A DNA stretch of 64,000 bases from Paenibacillus sp. JZ16 (GTDB taxonomy: Bacteria; Bacillota; Bacilli; Paenibacillales; Paenibacillaceae): the NCBI RefSeq assembly GCF_015326965.1, contig NZ_CP017659.1:6647001-6711000 (forward strand), read 5' to 3'. Shown piece after piece: positions 33,732 through 42,151 of this stretch. Each line of letters starts with the position of its first letter. The first letter of the stretch is position 1. Both the position numbers and the translations under genes were made by a program. The notes below the pieces were generated by a model. It searched no databases, had not been told where the DNA came from, and worked only from the letters and a program-made list of their open reading frames with translations.

Positions 33732-35615
33732 TTGAATTGGTTGGGATCATTACAACAGCTGGGCAGAGCAGTTATGCTCCCTACAATGGCGCTTCCGGCG
33801 GCAGCTCTCCTGCTTAGCGTGGGGAGTCTGCCATGGTCGGCGTGGGGCTTCGGAACCTTGGGCGAGATTGCCCAGGCAGCGGGGCACGGCGTGTTTTATT
33901 ATATGCCGTATTTATTTGCCATCGGTGTCGCATGGGGGCTCTCGAACCAGGGAGGACCCGCAGGGCTTGCCGCTCTGGCTGGCATGTTCATTTACGATCA
34001 GGTTATATCCCGTCTCGGAGACGGGAGTGTACAGCCCTCGACCTTGATTGGTATTATTTTTGGGGTAATGTCCGGTTACGTTTATAACCGGTTCAAACAT
34101 ATTAAGCTTCCAGAAGCTATACAGTTTTTTGGGGGCTCCCGATTTGTGCTTTTGTTCATGGGACTGTTCTCCACGATATTTGCATGGATGATGCTGGGGA
34201 TGGCTCCCATGGTACAGCGCGGATTAGATGCTTTTTATGATCTGACCGTACATATGGGGGCATTCGGATTATTTCTCTACGGAATTTTGTACAGGGTACT
34301 AACGGCATTTGGTCTGCATCACTTGTTGAATAACGTCTATTGGTTTCAGCTGGGCTCGTACGAGACGGAAGACGGTACCGTCGTTCAGGGGGATTTGCCC
34401 CGATTCTTCGCGGGTGATCCGACAGCGGGCGACTTCATGGCCGGGTTGTTCCCGATTATGATGTTTGCCCTGCCGGCGATTGCATTTGCCATTATTCAAG
34501 AGGCGCGGGAAGATTTGAAGCCGAAGGTGAAAAAAACGTTTATGCGGTCCGCGCTTGTCTGTTTTTTGACCGGGGTATCGGAGCAGATCGAATTCGCATT
34601 CTTATTCGCGTCTCCTTATCTGTATGTGCTCCACGCCCTGATGGCCGGTTTCGCGATGGTGCTTACCTATGCGTTTGATATCCACCACGGGTTTTCATAC
34701 TCGGCTGGATTTATCGATTACGTACTCAATTTTCACTTGTCGCAGAACGCCTGGATCATCATACCGATCGGGGCCGTATACGGCATCGTTTACTATTTTT
34801 TGTTTCGCTGGGCCATTCGCACCTTCGAAATCCCGACACCCGGACGTGAAGAAGGCTCGGCGCTGGAAGGCCGGGCAGGAGACATCCCCTATCAGGCACC
34901 GCTTATTCTGGAGGCGCTTGGTGGGAAAGACAACATCGTTCAGGTCCAATCCTGCATGACGCGTCTTCGACTGACCGTATACAATGACCGCCAGATTGAT
35001 TCGGACGCACTGAAATTGCTCGGTTCAGCCGGCATCATCAAGCTGGGCGGCGGGAATGTCCAGGTGGTATTCGGGACGTATTCCGAGCTCATCCGCGAAG
35101 AGATAAATAAGCTGATGCAGCAAGATTTACCGCGCGTTCTGTTCAGCGCGCCCGTACAGGGACGCATGCTTCCGATTGATGAAGTACCGGATGATATTTT
35201 TGCCGCCAAGCTTGTCGGCAACGGCGTGGCGTTCATTCCGGAAAAAGGGGAGCTTGTATCCCCGGTGTACGGAACCGTGATGCATGTCTATCCGACGATG
35301 CATGCCATTGGCATTTCAACGCCGGATGGACTCGAGGTGTTGATTCATATCGGGATCGATACTTCTCAACTGAAAGGACCGTTTACAGCTGTGGTAAGCG
35401 AAGGGGATACTGTCGAGCCGGGGCAATTGCTGGTCAAGTTCGATCTGGCATATTTAAAGACACATGCCGCATCACTGGCCACACCGATGGTGATCACCAA
35501 TCCCGATAAAGTAAGATCTTGGAGCTTTGCTCCATTCAAGTCCGTTAAGAGAGGACAGTCATCTGTCATGTCCGTCGTATTAAATGAGAGTAATGCTGGG
35601 GGTAGAGAATCATGA
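33732..35615 (+). CDS. nagE: PTS transporter EIICBA, N-acetylglucosamine type
   Basis: The 627-residue protein imports and phosphorylates its sugar in one step. Residues 1-360 are the EIIC membrane domain, about 385-465 EIIB with phospho-Cys408 in VQSCMTRLR, and about 490-610 EIIA with phospho-His539 in LIHIGID. The Phe-Gly-Leu-His-His-Leu-Leu-Asn-Asn-Val segment in EIIC matches NagE rather than the glucose transporter PtsG, so GlcNAc is the likely substrate. The start is a TTG behind AAGGAGG. Its stop overlaps the ptsI ATG as ATGA. GlcNAc uptake fits the N-glycan-degrading operon at the start of the window. Confidence 0.88.
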   Translation: MNWLGSLQQLGRAVMLPTMALPAAALLLSVGSLPWSAWGFGTLGEIAQAAGHGVFYYMPYLFAIGVAWGLSNQGGPAGLAALAGMFIYDQVISRLGDGSVQPSTLIGIIFGVMSGYVYNRFKHIKLPEAIQFFGGSRFVLLFMGLFSTIFAWMMLGMAPMVQRGLDAFYDLTVHMGAFGLFLYGILYRVLTAFGLHHLLNNVYWFQLGSYETEDGTVVQGDLPRFFAGDPTAGDFMAGLFPIMMFALPAIAFAIIQEAREDLKPKVKKTFMRSALVCFLTGVSEQIEFAFLFASPYLYVLHALMAGFAMVLTYAFDIHHGFSYSAGFIDYVLNFHLSQNAWIIIPIGAVYGIVYYFLFRWAIRTFEIPTPGREEGSALEGRAGDIPYQAPLILEALGGKDNIVQVQSCMTRLRLTVYNDRQIDSDALKLLGSAGIIKLGGGNVQVVFGTYSELIREEINKLMQQDLPRVLFSAPVQGRMLPIDEVPDDIFAAKLVGNGVAFIPEKGELVSPVYGTVMHVYPTMHAIGISTPDGLEVLIHIGIDTSQLKGPFTAVVSEGDTVEPGQLLVKFDLAYLKTHAASLATPMVITNPDKVRSWSFAPFKSVKRGQSSVMSVVLNESNAGGRES

Positions 35616-37375
35616 TACAAGGCATTGGCGCAGCAACAGGCGTAGCGATCGGTAAGGCTTTCGTACTGCCGCATTGGGAGCTGGACCTTCCGGATTCCGA
35701 AATGGATGCTGTCGATTTAGCCAAAGAGTTCGAGCGCTTATATGAAGGCATACGAACCTCCAAGAATGAAATTGAATATATCAAGAACGAATTCAAGGAA
35801 ATGGTGGGGCACGAGGAGTCGCAGATCTTTGATGCGCATCTGGCCATACTGGAGGATCCCGTATTCATGAACGAAATTCAAGGGATCATCGAGCGCCAGT
35901 ACAAGGCTGCCGAAGTAGCAGTTAAAGAGGCGATCGATCATTTCGTATCCATGTTCGATTTGCTGGACGACGAGTATATGAAGGAGCGGGCACTGGATAT
36001 TAAGGATGTTGGTAATCGGCTGCTCAAGCATCTTCTCGGTGCTCCGGAAGTCAAGCTTCCGGCTGATACGCAGCCTTATATTTTGGTTGCGAAGGAACTT
36101 TCTCCGTCTCAGCTCGTGCATCTTAACCCTTCCCACGTTCTTGGCATCGTGACGATGACGGGTGGCAAGACCTCTCACTCGGCAATTATGGCCCGCGCTC
36201 TCGGCATACCGCTTGTATCCGGGATTGAGAACAAGCTGGATCATCCGATCCAGACCGGACAGCATCTGGTTGTGGATGGGGATGAAGGCTTGCTGTATTT
36301 GGAGCCCGACACGCTGGTTGTAGAGCGTTACGAAGGGATCCGAGAGCAGCAACGGAAAAAGAAAGAGCAGTTGCAGCTCCTGGCAACCGTTGATGCGGTT
36401 ACGAAGGATGGAACATATTTCAATCTGGCCGCGAATATGAACTCCGTTAAAGAAATGGAGATTGCGCTGAAGAACGGCGCACAGGGAGTCGGATTGTTCC
36501 GGACGGAATTTTTATATATGGATCGCCACAACTTTCCTTCGGAAGAAGAGCAATTTGAAGTGTATAAACTGGTTGCCGAGAACGCAGGTGAGTCCTCGGT
36601 CGTGATCCGTACGCTGGACATTGGCGGCGATAAACAGCTGGATTACTTCGGGCTGCCGGAAGAAGAGAACCCTTTCCTGGGTTATCGCGCCATTCGTATC
36701 AGCCTGGATCGCACAGAGCCGTTCCAGACCCAGCTGTCCGCCATTCTGAGGGCCAGCGCTTTTGGTAACGTCAAAATCATGTATCCGATGATATCCTCGA
36801 TAGAGGAAGTCAAGCAGGCTAATGCCGTGCTGCGGCGTGCGATGGCCGATTTGGACCAACGCGGCATCGCATACGATCCCAACATTAAGGTCGGCATCAT
36901 GATTGAGGTGCCCGCGGCAGTTACCATCTCGGATCTGTTGGCAGAGGAAGCCGATTTCTTCAGCATCGGGACGAACGATTTGGTTCAGTATGTGCTGGCG
37001 GTAGATCGGATGAACGAGCAGATCGCGCATATGTACCATCCATTTCATCCTGCGGTCTTGCGCATGCTTCGGACGACGGTGGAGGCTGCGCATGCGGCAG
37101 GCATACCGGTCAGCGTGTGCGGAGAAATGGCTGGGGACGAGCGGGCGATTCCGATATGGCTGGAGCTTGGCGTTAAGGATCTAAGCATGTCGCCGCAGTC
37201 CTTGCTTCGCGTGAAGCATCGGATCTTGAATACCAATGCGGCAGAAGCGAAGGGGGAGGCAGCGGCTTGCTTCAAATTGCGTACCAGCTCCGCTGTCGAA
37301 GAGCGTCTAAGCGCGTTTGCCGAACGCAGCAGTTATCTGAACGGAACTAACGGTACGGACAGCACGGCCTCTTAA
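35612..37375 (+). CDS. ptsI: PTS enzyme I (phosphoenolpyruvate-protein phosphotransferase)
   Basis: This 587-residue general PTS protein takes phosphate from phosphoenolpyruvate and passes it to HPr. Phospho-His189 lies in GGKTSHSAIMARALGIP, the PEP-binding barrel follows, and Cys503 in the VCGEMAGD loop is the usual active-site Cys. It overlaps nagE by 4 bases and must be translated with it. No HPr gene is adjacent, which is unusual because ptsH normally precedes ptsI; HPr must be elsewhere in the genome. A terminator about 80 bases downstream ends the operon. Confidence 0.95.
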   Translation: MIQGIGAATGVAIGKAFVLPHWELDLPDSEMDAVDLAKEFERLYEGIRTSKNEIEYIKNEFKEMVGHEESQIFDAHLAILEDPVFMNEIQGIIERQYKAAEVAVKEAIDHFVSMFDLLDDEYMKERALDIKDVGNRLLKHLLGAPEVKLPADTQPYILVAKELSPSQLVHLNPSHVLGIVTMTGGKTSHSAIMARALGIPLVSGIENKLDHPIQTGQHLVVDGDEGLLYLEPDTLVVERYEGIREQQRKKKEQLQLLATVDAVTKDGTYFNLAANMNSVKEMEIALKNGAQGVGLFRTEFLYMDRHNFPSEEEQFEVYKLVAENAGESSVVIRTLDIGGDKQLDYFGLPEEENPFLGYRAIRISLDRTEPFQTQLSAILRASAFGNVKIMYPMISSIEEVKQANAVLRRAMADLDQRGIAYDPNIKVGIMIEVPAAVTISDLLAEEADFFSIGTNDLVQYVLAVDRMNEQIAHMYHPFHPAVLRMLRTTVEAAHAAGIPVSVCGEMAGDERAIPIWLELGVKDLSMSPQSLLRVKHRILNTNAAEAKGEAAACFKLRTSSAVEERLSAFAERSSYLNGTNGTDSTAS

Positions 37376-37455
37376 AAAGCCAACCTCAAGAAGAAGGATG
37401 TCGTTACAATTTTCATGTTTCTTTTTTGAGTGGACAAGCTAAGCTATACCCACAT

Positions 37456-37514
37456 GAAAAAACAGCTGCCTATCTCACCAGGAGTCCTTCTTGGTGAAAT
37501 GAGCGGCTGTTTTT
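37456..37514. terminator. Bidirectional intrinsic terminator
   Basis: AAAAAACAGCTGC pairs with GCGGCTGTTTTT, with an inner TCACCA/TGGTGA stem. It separates convergent ptsI and the PfpI-family gene. Confidence 0.8.
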
Positions 37515-37533
37515 GTGTGGTGCAGGGGAGCTT

Positions 37534-38061
37534 TCAGCCTTGCTGTGCCAGAGCATCGCAAAAAGCTTTGCCGTACGGCGCCAGATCCGGTGGACGGCGG
37601 GCGGAAATAACATGACCGTCAGTCACGACGGCTTCATCCTTCCAGATTGCACCGGCATTTTCCATATCGTCGCGGATCCCCGGTGTGGAAGTAACCGTAA
37701 CGCCGTCCAGGATTTTGGCAGAGATGAGTACCCATCCGGCGTGGCAGATCTGTCCGATCGGTTTTTTGTCCGCATTCATTTCTTTAACCAGTTGAAGGAC
37801 TTTATCATAACGGCGCAGCTTGTCCGGCGCCCAGCCGCCCGGAACGAGAATTCCATCATAATCCTTGCTGTTCAGCTCTTCAAATGAATATTCGGCTTGA
37901 GCGGGAACACCATATTTGCCCGTGTAAGTTTTTCCTTTTTCCAACCCGGCAAGATGGACTTCCGCCCCTTCCTCACGGACCCGGTAAACGGGATACCATA
38001 GTTCCAGATCCTCAAATTCTTCGTCTACAAGCGCTATTACCTTTTTTCCAGCCAATCTCAT
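37534..38061 (-). CDS. DJ-1/PfpI family protein
   Basis: From the ATG at 38061, with AAAGGGG 11 bases upstream, the product has 175 residues, the usual length. The frame is open 47 codons further upstream but lacks a ribosome site there. The nucleophile elbow is Gly-Gln-Ile-Cys106-His107-Ala-Gly-Trp, with the conserved acidic residue in Asp-Glu-Glu-Phe-Glu-Asp near residue 15. Relatives such as YfkM and YhbO act in stress defence as glyoxalase/deglycase-type proteins; true protease activity is doubtful. It is a single gene facing ptsI. Confidence 0.88.
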   Translation of the reverse strand: MRLAGKKVIALVDEEFEDLELWYPVYRVREEGAEVHLAGLEKGKTYTGKYGVPAQAEYSFEELNSKDYDGILVPGGWAPDKLRRYDKVLQLVKEMNADKKPIGQICHAGWVLISAKILDGVTVTSTPGIRDDMENAGAIWKDEAVVTDGHVISARRPPDLAPYGKAFCDALAQQG

Positions 38062-38312
38062 GATTGATATAACCCCTTTCTCGCAGATTTCCTCATGTAT
38101 CCGTATGACTGTTCTTATTGTAACAAATATGGAGGGCAGTTTCATAGGAACGAGCAAAGAACAAACATTTGGAAACATATCTGGTAAATAAAGCATTATC
38201 ACAAATTAGCAGGATTCTTTGGTATGATAGTCGAATAGAACTAGTTTAGGTGACAGATTTGTGACATAGGCTGTTGGAATTAGATTACGTGATAGGATTT
38301 GGGGTGGGCATT

Positions 38313-38765
38313 TTGTTCAAAACCTGCAACTGTGGACAATGGATGAAGTTGGAATTAAGAAAGCTGATTCATGAAAGAAAGACTCGAATATATCATGTTC
38401 CTGTTTATGCCTGTCAGGCTTGCAAGAAGTATGAGCTTCTGCCTCTTATTAAACCGGATTTACTTCGCTATCTCGCATCGATTAGCAATGAGACTGGACG
38501 AATACACGTTTCGTTCGCAGATGTTAATGAGTCTGCATACGTACTTCGAGAAGTGTTCCGTACATACGATGATGATTCGTCGGTAGAATGGCAGACACGC
38601 TGTATGGAAGTTTTTGATGAGCGGATCAATATGCTGTTGGATCTATTTCGTTATGCCCAGAGCTTGGGCGACGGTGACTGGATGAGACAAATTGAGGGGC
38701 GGCTCGAGCAGTTAAGCACGATTAAATCTCTCGTTCCTGAAAATTCGGGAAATTATGCAAGATAA
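38313..38765 (+). CDS. Zinc-ribbon type hypothetical protein
   Basis: The product, about 150 residues, opens with Cys-Asn-Cys and has Cys-Gln-Ala-Cys some 26 residues later, a likely Zn(Cys)4 ribbon similar to YgiT-type fingers. The rest is helical, ending in a Glu/Leu-rich region. The start is unclear: TTG 38313 lies close to a GGGGTGGG stretch, while in-frame alternatives are GTG 38304 and TTG 38274. No function is recognised. Nothing nearby on the strand suggests an operon. Confidence 0.6.
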   Translation: MFKTCNCGQWMKLELRKLIHERKTRIYHVPVYACQACKKYELLPLIKPDLLRYLASISNETGRIHVSFADVNESAYVLREVFRTYDDDSSVEWQTRCMEVFDERINMLLDLFRYAQSLGDGDWMRQIEGRLEQLSTIKSLVPENSGNYAR

Positions 38766-38860
38766 TTTTCAGAAAATTTTCGCGGTTGTTGGATTTTTCA
38801 CGCACTTTTTGTTAGGATAGAGGATAGGAACTTCAATACAATGAAGGGAATGTATATCCT

Positions 38861-39208
38861 ATGGCGACGTTGACGAAAATGACTACTATAGAAGAGTTGC
38901 GCAGCACCCTTGAATCTTCGGAGCAGAGGCCCTTGCTGATATTCAAACATAGTACCAGATGCCCAATTAGTGCCGGAGCCTATAAGGAAGTGCAAGCTTA
39001 CCTGGAGGACCAGCCGAACGAGCGGATCGACTATGTATGGATTGATGTCATTGCCGACCGTCCGGTGTCGAGTCAAGCTGCGGAAACTCTAAGCATACAG
39101 CACGAATCGCCACAAGTTATTCTTGTAAAAGAAGGAGCGCCAGTCTGGCATACATCCCATTCCCATATTACGGCTGAAGCGCTGAAGGCTCAATTGGACG
39201 GCATCTAA
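38861..39208 (+). CDS. brxC: Monothiol bacilliredoxin BrxC (YtxJ)
   Basis: This 115-residue thioredoxin-fold protein has the family active site Thr-Arg-Cys34-Pro-Ile-Ser, with one Cys instead of a CxxC pair. YtxJ/BrxC proteins remove bacillithiol from mixed disulfides on cytoplasmic proteins. The ATG follows GAAGGGA. It lies just upstream of ccpA, as ytxJ does in B. subtilis near aroA-ccpA, which supports the call. Confidence 0.88.
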   Translation: MATLTKMTTIEELRSTLESSEQRPLLIFKHSTRCPISAGAYKEVQAYLEDQPNERIDYVWIDVIADRPVSSQAAETLSIQHESPQVILVKEGAPVWHTSHSHITAEALKAQLDGI

Positions 39209-39301
39209 TGCCGTGTCGTTGCACAAAGCAGTAATTTGTCGTATCATAAATTCAATTGGTATTGAACGAATGAAAATCTATTGGCAATGGAGAGAAGGAA
39301 T

Positions 39302-40312
39302 TTGACGGTAACCATTTACGATGTTGCGCGCGAAGCAGGCGTTTCCATGGCGACGGTATCACGGGTTGTAAACAATAACCCGAACGTTAAGCCTCAGACC
39401 CGGAAAAAAGTATACGAAGCGATTGAACGTTTAGGGTATCGTCCGAATGCGGTAGCCAGAGGTCTGGCCAGCAAGAAGACCACAACCGTCGGCGTTGTGA
39501 TCCCTGACATTTCGAACTCGATCTTTGCGGAGATTGCCCGTGGTATTGAGGATATTGCTAACATGTACCACTATAATATAATTTTGTGTAATGCCGACAA
39601 ACGTAAGGAAAAAGAAATCCGCGTTATCAACACATTGCTTGAGAAGCAAGTGGACGGTTTGTTGTTTATGGGTGGAACGGTGACGGACGAGCATATCCAG
39701 GCGTTCCAGACATCGGCTGTGCCGATTGTTCTTTGTGCGACAAGTGACGAGAGAGGTTCTTACCCTTCTGTTGACATTGATCATGAACAGGCTGCGTTTG
39801 ATGCGGTAAACACTCTGATCCGGCACGGGCACCGTGAGATTGCCATGATCAGCGGCACGCTTCAGGATCCGGCGAACGGTTATGCACGTTTCCAAGGCTA
39901 CAAGAAGGCGCTGGAAACTGCCGGCATCGAGTATCAAGAGGATCTGGTGCGTATTGGTAACTATCGCTATGAGTCCGGCGTGGAAGCGATGAAATACTTC
40001 CTGGGACTTAAGAAGAAACCGACGGCTATTTTTGCTGCTACCGATGAGATGGCAATTGGCGCTATTCATAGCATTCAGGATGAAGGCTACAAAGTGCCGG
40101 ATGATTTCTCTATTATCAGCGTAGATAATATTCGGATGGCTTCGATGGTTCGTCCACAGCTGACAACGGTAGCTCAACCGATGTATGATTTGGGAGCCGT
40201 AGCTATGCGCTTGCTTACCAAGCTGATGAAGAAGGAGAACGTGGAGAATCCTCGCGTGATTCTGCCGCATGAAACGATTCTTCGGCTTTCGGTTAGTCAT
40301 GTGAACGAGTAA
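39302..40312 (+). CDS. ccpA: Catabolite control protein A
   Basis: This LacI-family regulator has 336 residues from a TTG at 39302. The helix-turn-helix covers residues about 4-23 (Ile-Tyr-Asp-Val-Ala-Arg-Glu-Ala), followed by the hinge helix Asn-Ala-Val-Ala-Arg-Gly-Leu-Ala. The effector domain resembles CcpA, which binds cre sites with HPr-Ser46-phosphate or Crh. The usual family start is Met-Thr-Val-Thr-Ile-Tyr-Asp, so TTG 39302 (GGAG 9 bases upstream) is preferred over upstream starts at 39281 and 39287. A likely target in this window is acsA, whose leader holds a cre-like site. Confidence 0.93.
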   Translation: MTVTIYDVAREAGVSMATVSRVVNNNPNVKPQTRKKVYEAIERLGYRPNAVARGLASKKTTTVGVVIPDISNSIFAEIARGIEDIANMYHYNIILCNADKRKEKEIRVINTLLEKQVDGLLFMGGTVTDEHIQAFQTSAVPIVLCATSDERGSYPSVDIDHEQAAFDAVNTLIRHGHREIAMISGTLQDPANGYARFQGYKKALETAGIEYQEDLVRIGNYRYESGVEAMKYFLGLKKKPTAIFAATDEMAIGAIHSIQDEGYKVPDDFSIISVDNIRMASMVRPQLTTVAQPMYDLGAVAMRLLTKLMKKENVENPRVILPHETILRLSVSHVNE

Positions 40313-40346
40313 GAAGTGTGAATGAAAGCAATTTACCATTTTGAAG

Positions 40347-40376
40347 AAAGCTCCTGGTTTTAAAGGGGCTTTTTTC
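40347..40376 (+). terminator. Intrinsic terminator of ccpA
   Basis: AAAGCTCC pairs with GGGGCTTT (one G-T) around a 10-base loop and is followed by TTTT. Confidence 0.7.
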
Positions 40377-40420
40377 TGGTGGGATTATTTTGTGGTCTTG
40401 AATTCAGGAGGGATATCGGT

Positions 40421-41122
40421 ATGACAACACAGGTTATTGGCCTAATCGGGGCCATGGACGAAGAAGTGGAAATGCTGTTTAGTCAACTGGAGAATAAAGA
40501 AACGGCAGTTCGTGCAGGGGTTACATATGCTTCGGGAACGATTCATGGCAAGCGCGTCGTTGTATGCAAGAGCGGAGTGGGTAAGGTGAATGCCGCGGTT
40601 ACTACGCAAATCTTGATTGATACTTATGGCGTTTCCAAAATATTGTTTACCGGCGTGGCGGGCGCGCTGCATCCGGAGCTGAACATTGGCGATATCGTCA
40701 TCTCTTCCTCCTGCATGCAGCACGATATGGACGTGACGCCGCTCGGCTTTGCGCGCGGCGTGATTCCGTATCAGGCAGTGTCTGATTTTCCTGCTGATCC
40801 CTCGTTGATCGAGCTGGCAGAGGAAGCGTGCAAAGAGCAGGCGGCGAATCATTACGTCATCGGAAAGGTTCTTTCGGGCGATCAGTTCATTGCCAGTCGT
40901 GATACAGTACGGACGCTTCACGAGGATCTGAACGGGGTTTGCGCGGAAATGGAAGGCTCTGCCGTTGCCCAGGTATGTTATATGAACGGTGTGCCTTATG
41001 TGGTAATCAGATCCATGTCGGATAAGGCTGACGGTTCTGCCCATGTCAACTTTCCTGAGTTTACCGTGAAAGCTTCCAAGCGTTCACACGAAATCGTGAA
41101 CTACATGCTGGGCAAACTCTAG
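40421..41122 (+). CDS. mtnN: 5'-methylthioadenosine/S-adenosylhomocysteine nucleosidase
   Basis: The 233-residue enzyme hydrolyses methylthioadenosine and S-adenosylhomocysteine to adenine and the thio-ribose. Glu14 in GAMDEEVE, Glu178 in AEMEGSA and Asp201 in SMSDKAD match the catalytic and ribose-binding residues of the family. The ATG at 40421 follows AGGAGGG; an in-frame upstream extension to 40379 lies in the ccpA terminator region and was rejected. It is a single gene with a strong terminator behind it. Confidence 0.93.
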   Translation: MTTQVIGLIGAMDEEVEMLFSQLENKETAVRAGVTYASGTIHGKRVVVCKSGVGKVNAAVTTQILIDTYGVSKILFTGVAGALHPELNIGDIVISSSCMQHDMDVTPLGFARGVIPYQAVSDFPADPSLIELAEEACKEQAANHYVIGKVLSGDQFIASRDTVRTLHEDLNGVCAEMEGSAVAQVCYMNGVPYVVIRSMSDKADGSAHVNFPEFTVKASKRSHEIVNYMLGKL

Positions 41123-41174
41123 TAAAAACTTTGTGTGAGTGGTAGGCATACATATCCAGTATGCATCTCTACAG

Positions 41175-41217
41175 ACAAACTCCCCGAGGGCAAGCCCTTG
41201 GGGAGTTTGTTTTTTTA
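41175..41217. terminator. Bidirectional intrinsic terminator
   Basis: A 17-base-pair stem (ACAAACTCCCCGAGGGC with GCCCTTGGGGAGTTTGT, one G-T) with a 2-base loop and TTTTTT separates convergent mtnN and acuA. Confidence 0.88.
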
Positions 41218-41233
41218 TTTATTGGGTATCGAC

Positions 41234-41866
41234 TTAATACATAAACCGCTGTCTGAAACGGATACGATCGAATTGTTCTTGTGATGAAAGCGGTACGTGC
41301 CGTCCGATTCTGACCATGAGACAGTTGGCAGGATGGGAGCAGATTTCCGGATCGTCGGTTGCGTACCACTCCATATCTACAATTTTCATTAACCGCTCCA
41401 TCATTTTGCGGTAATCCCATACGTTAAGGCCGCTTCCTTTAAGATCCCAATGCCAGTAGTACTCGGTCGTAAACACGATGTAACGCTCCATCTGTTCTTC
41501 TTCAAATGCAGTCTTTATCATCTGCTGCCCAAGTCCCAGAGAACGGTAATCTTTCGCTACCTCGATGGCACCAAGTTCAATCAAATCTTCCATATTGCCC
41601 TCAGACCAGCGTTCCTGCTCATCCGGGTGATGAAACGTTACATATCCAACGATCATATCTTGGTCTCTCGTGATGATGATTCTGCCTTCGGGCAGGCCTG
41701 CAATTTCCACCAATGCCTCATGCTGCTCCGCAGGACGACGAAATGCCTTGAGATCAGGGTGCATGGTTAGCTCGAATAGTTGCTCGGGAGGTACAGGTCC
41801 TTCGATGATCAGGCGGCGGTCTTCAGGGAACAAAACATGAGACTGGTATACCTTGCAGTGTTCCAT
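41234..41866 (-). CDS. acuA: Acetyltransferase AcuA (acetyl-CoA synthetase inactivation)
   Basis: The 210-residue GNAT protein matches B. subtilis AcuA in length and in motifs such as Pro-Gly-Arg-style acetyl-CoA loop Tyr-Arg-Ser-Leu-Gly-Leu-Gly-Gln-Gln and the C-terminal Phe-Arg-Gln-Arg-Phe. AcuA acetylates the catalytic lysine of acetyl-CoA synthetase and switches it off. Its divergent position next to acsA is the classical arrangement. The deacetylase AcuC and AcuB are not adjacent here, unlike in B. subtilis. Confidence 0.9.
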   Translation of the reverse strand: MEHCKVYQSHVLFPEDRRLIIEGPVPPEQLFELTMHPDLKAFRRPAEQHEALVEIAGLPEGRIIITRDQDMIVGYVTFHHPDEQERWSEGNMEDLIELGAIEVAKDYRSLGLGQQMIKTAFEEEQMERYIVFTTEYYWHWDLKGSGLNVWDYRKMMERLMKIVDMEWYATDDPEICSHPANCLMVRIGRHVPLSSQEQFDRIRFRQRFMY

Positions 41867-41928
41867 CCGTTACGCTCCTTTCAATTCCATACCCTACTTA
41901 TAGCAAAAAAATAAAAAAATGAAAAGCA

Positions 41929-41958
41929 ATGACAGGCAAACGAGAGCTATGATATAAT
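41929..41958 (+). promoter_or_regulatory. Probable acsA promoter
   Basis: ATGACA (41929-41934) and a TATAAT (41953-41958) preceded by TATGA are 18 bases apart. Transcription would start near 41965, giving a leader of about 190 bases. Confidence 0.55.
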
Positions 41959-42097
41959 CTTTTCGACATAAAATCTTCACATTTGTGTCGTACTTAACGA
42001 TATGTTTCCTTGCGAATTCAGGGGTTAATGACTCGATGACTGCGACAACGTGACGACCCACCGCAATGTGTAAAATGTATGTTTCATTCAATCATTT

Positions 42098-42111
42098 TGT
42101 AAGCGCTGTCC
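42098..42111 (+). promoter_or_regulatory. cre-like CcpA-binding site in the acsA leader
   Basis: TGTAAGCGCTGTCC matches 12 of 14 positions of the cre consensus TGWAARCGYTWNCW, including the full TGTAAGCGCT core. It lies about 130 bases past the likely start site, so CcpA could act as a roadblock. Confidence 0.6.
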
Positions 42112-42151
42112 ACTATGAGGAGACCGATTTGAGAATGAGGAGGATGTTATC

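Noticed and set aside
38062..38202. 47-codon N-terminal extension of the PfpI-family protein
   Set aside because: It lacks a ribosome site and does not fit the family; the ATG at 38061 does.
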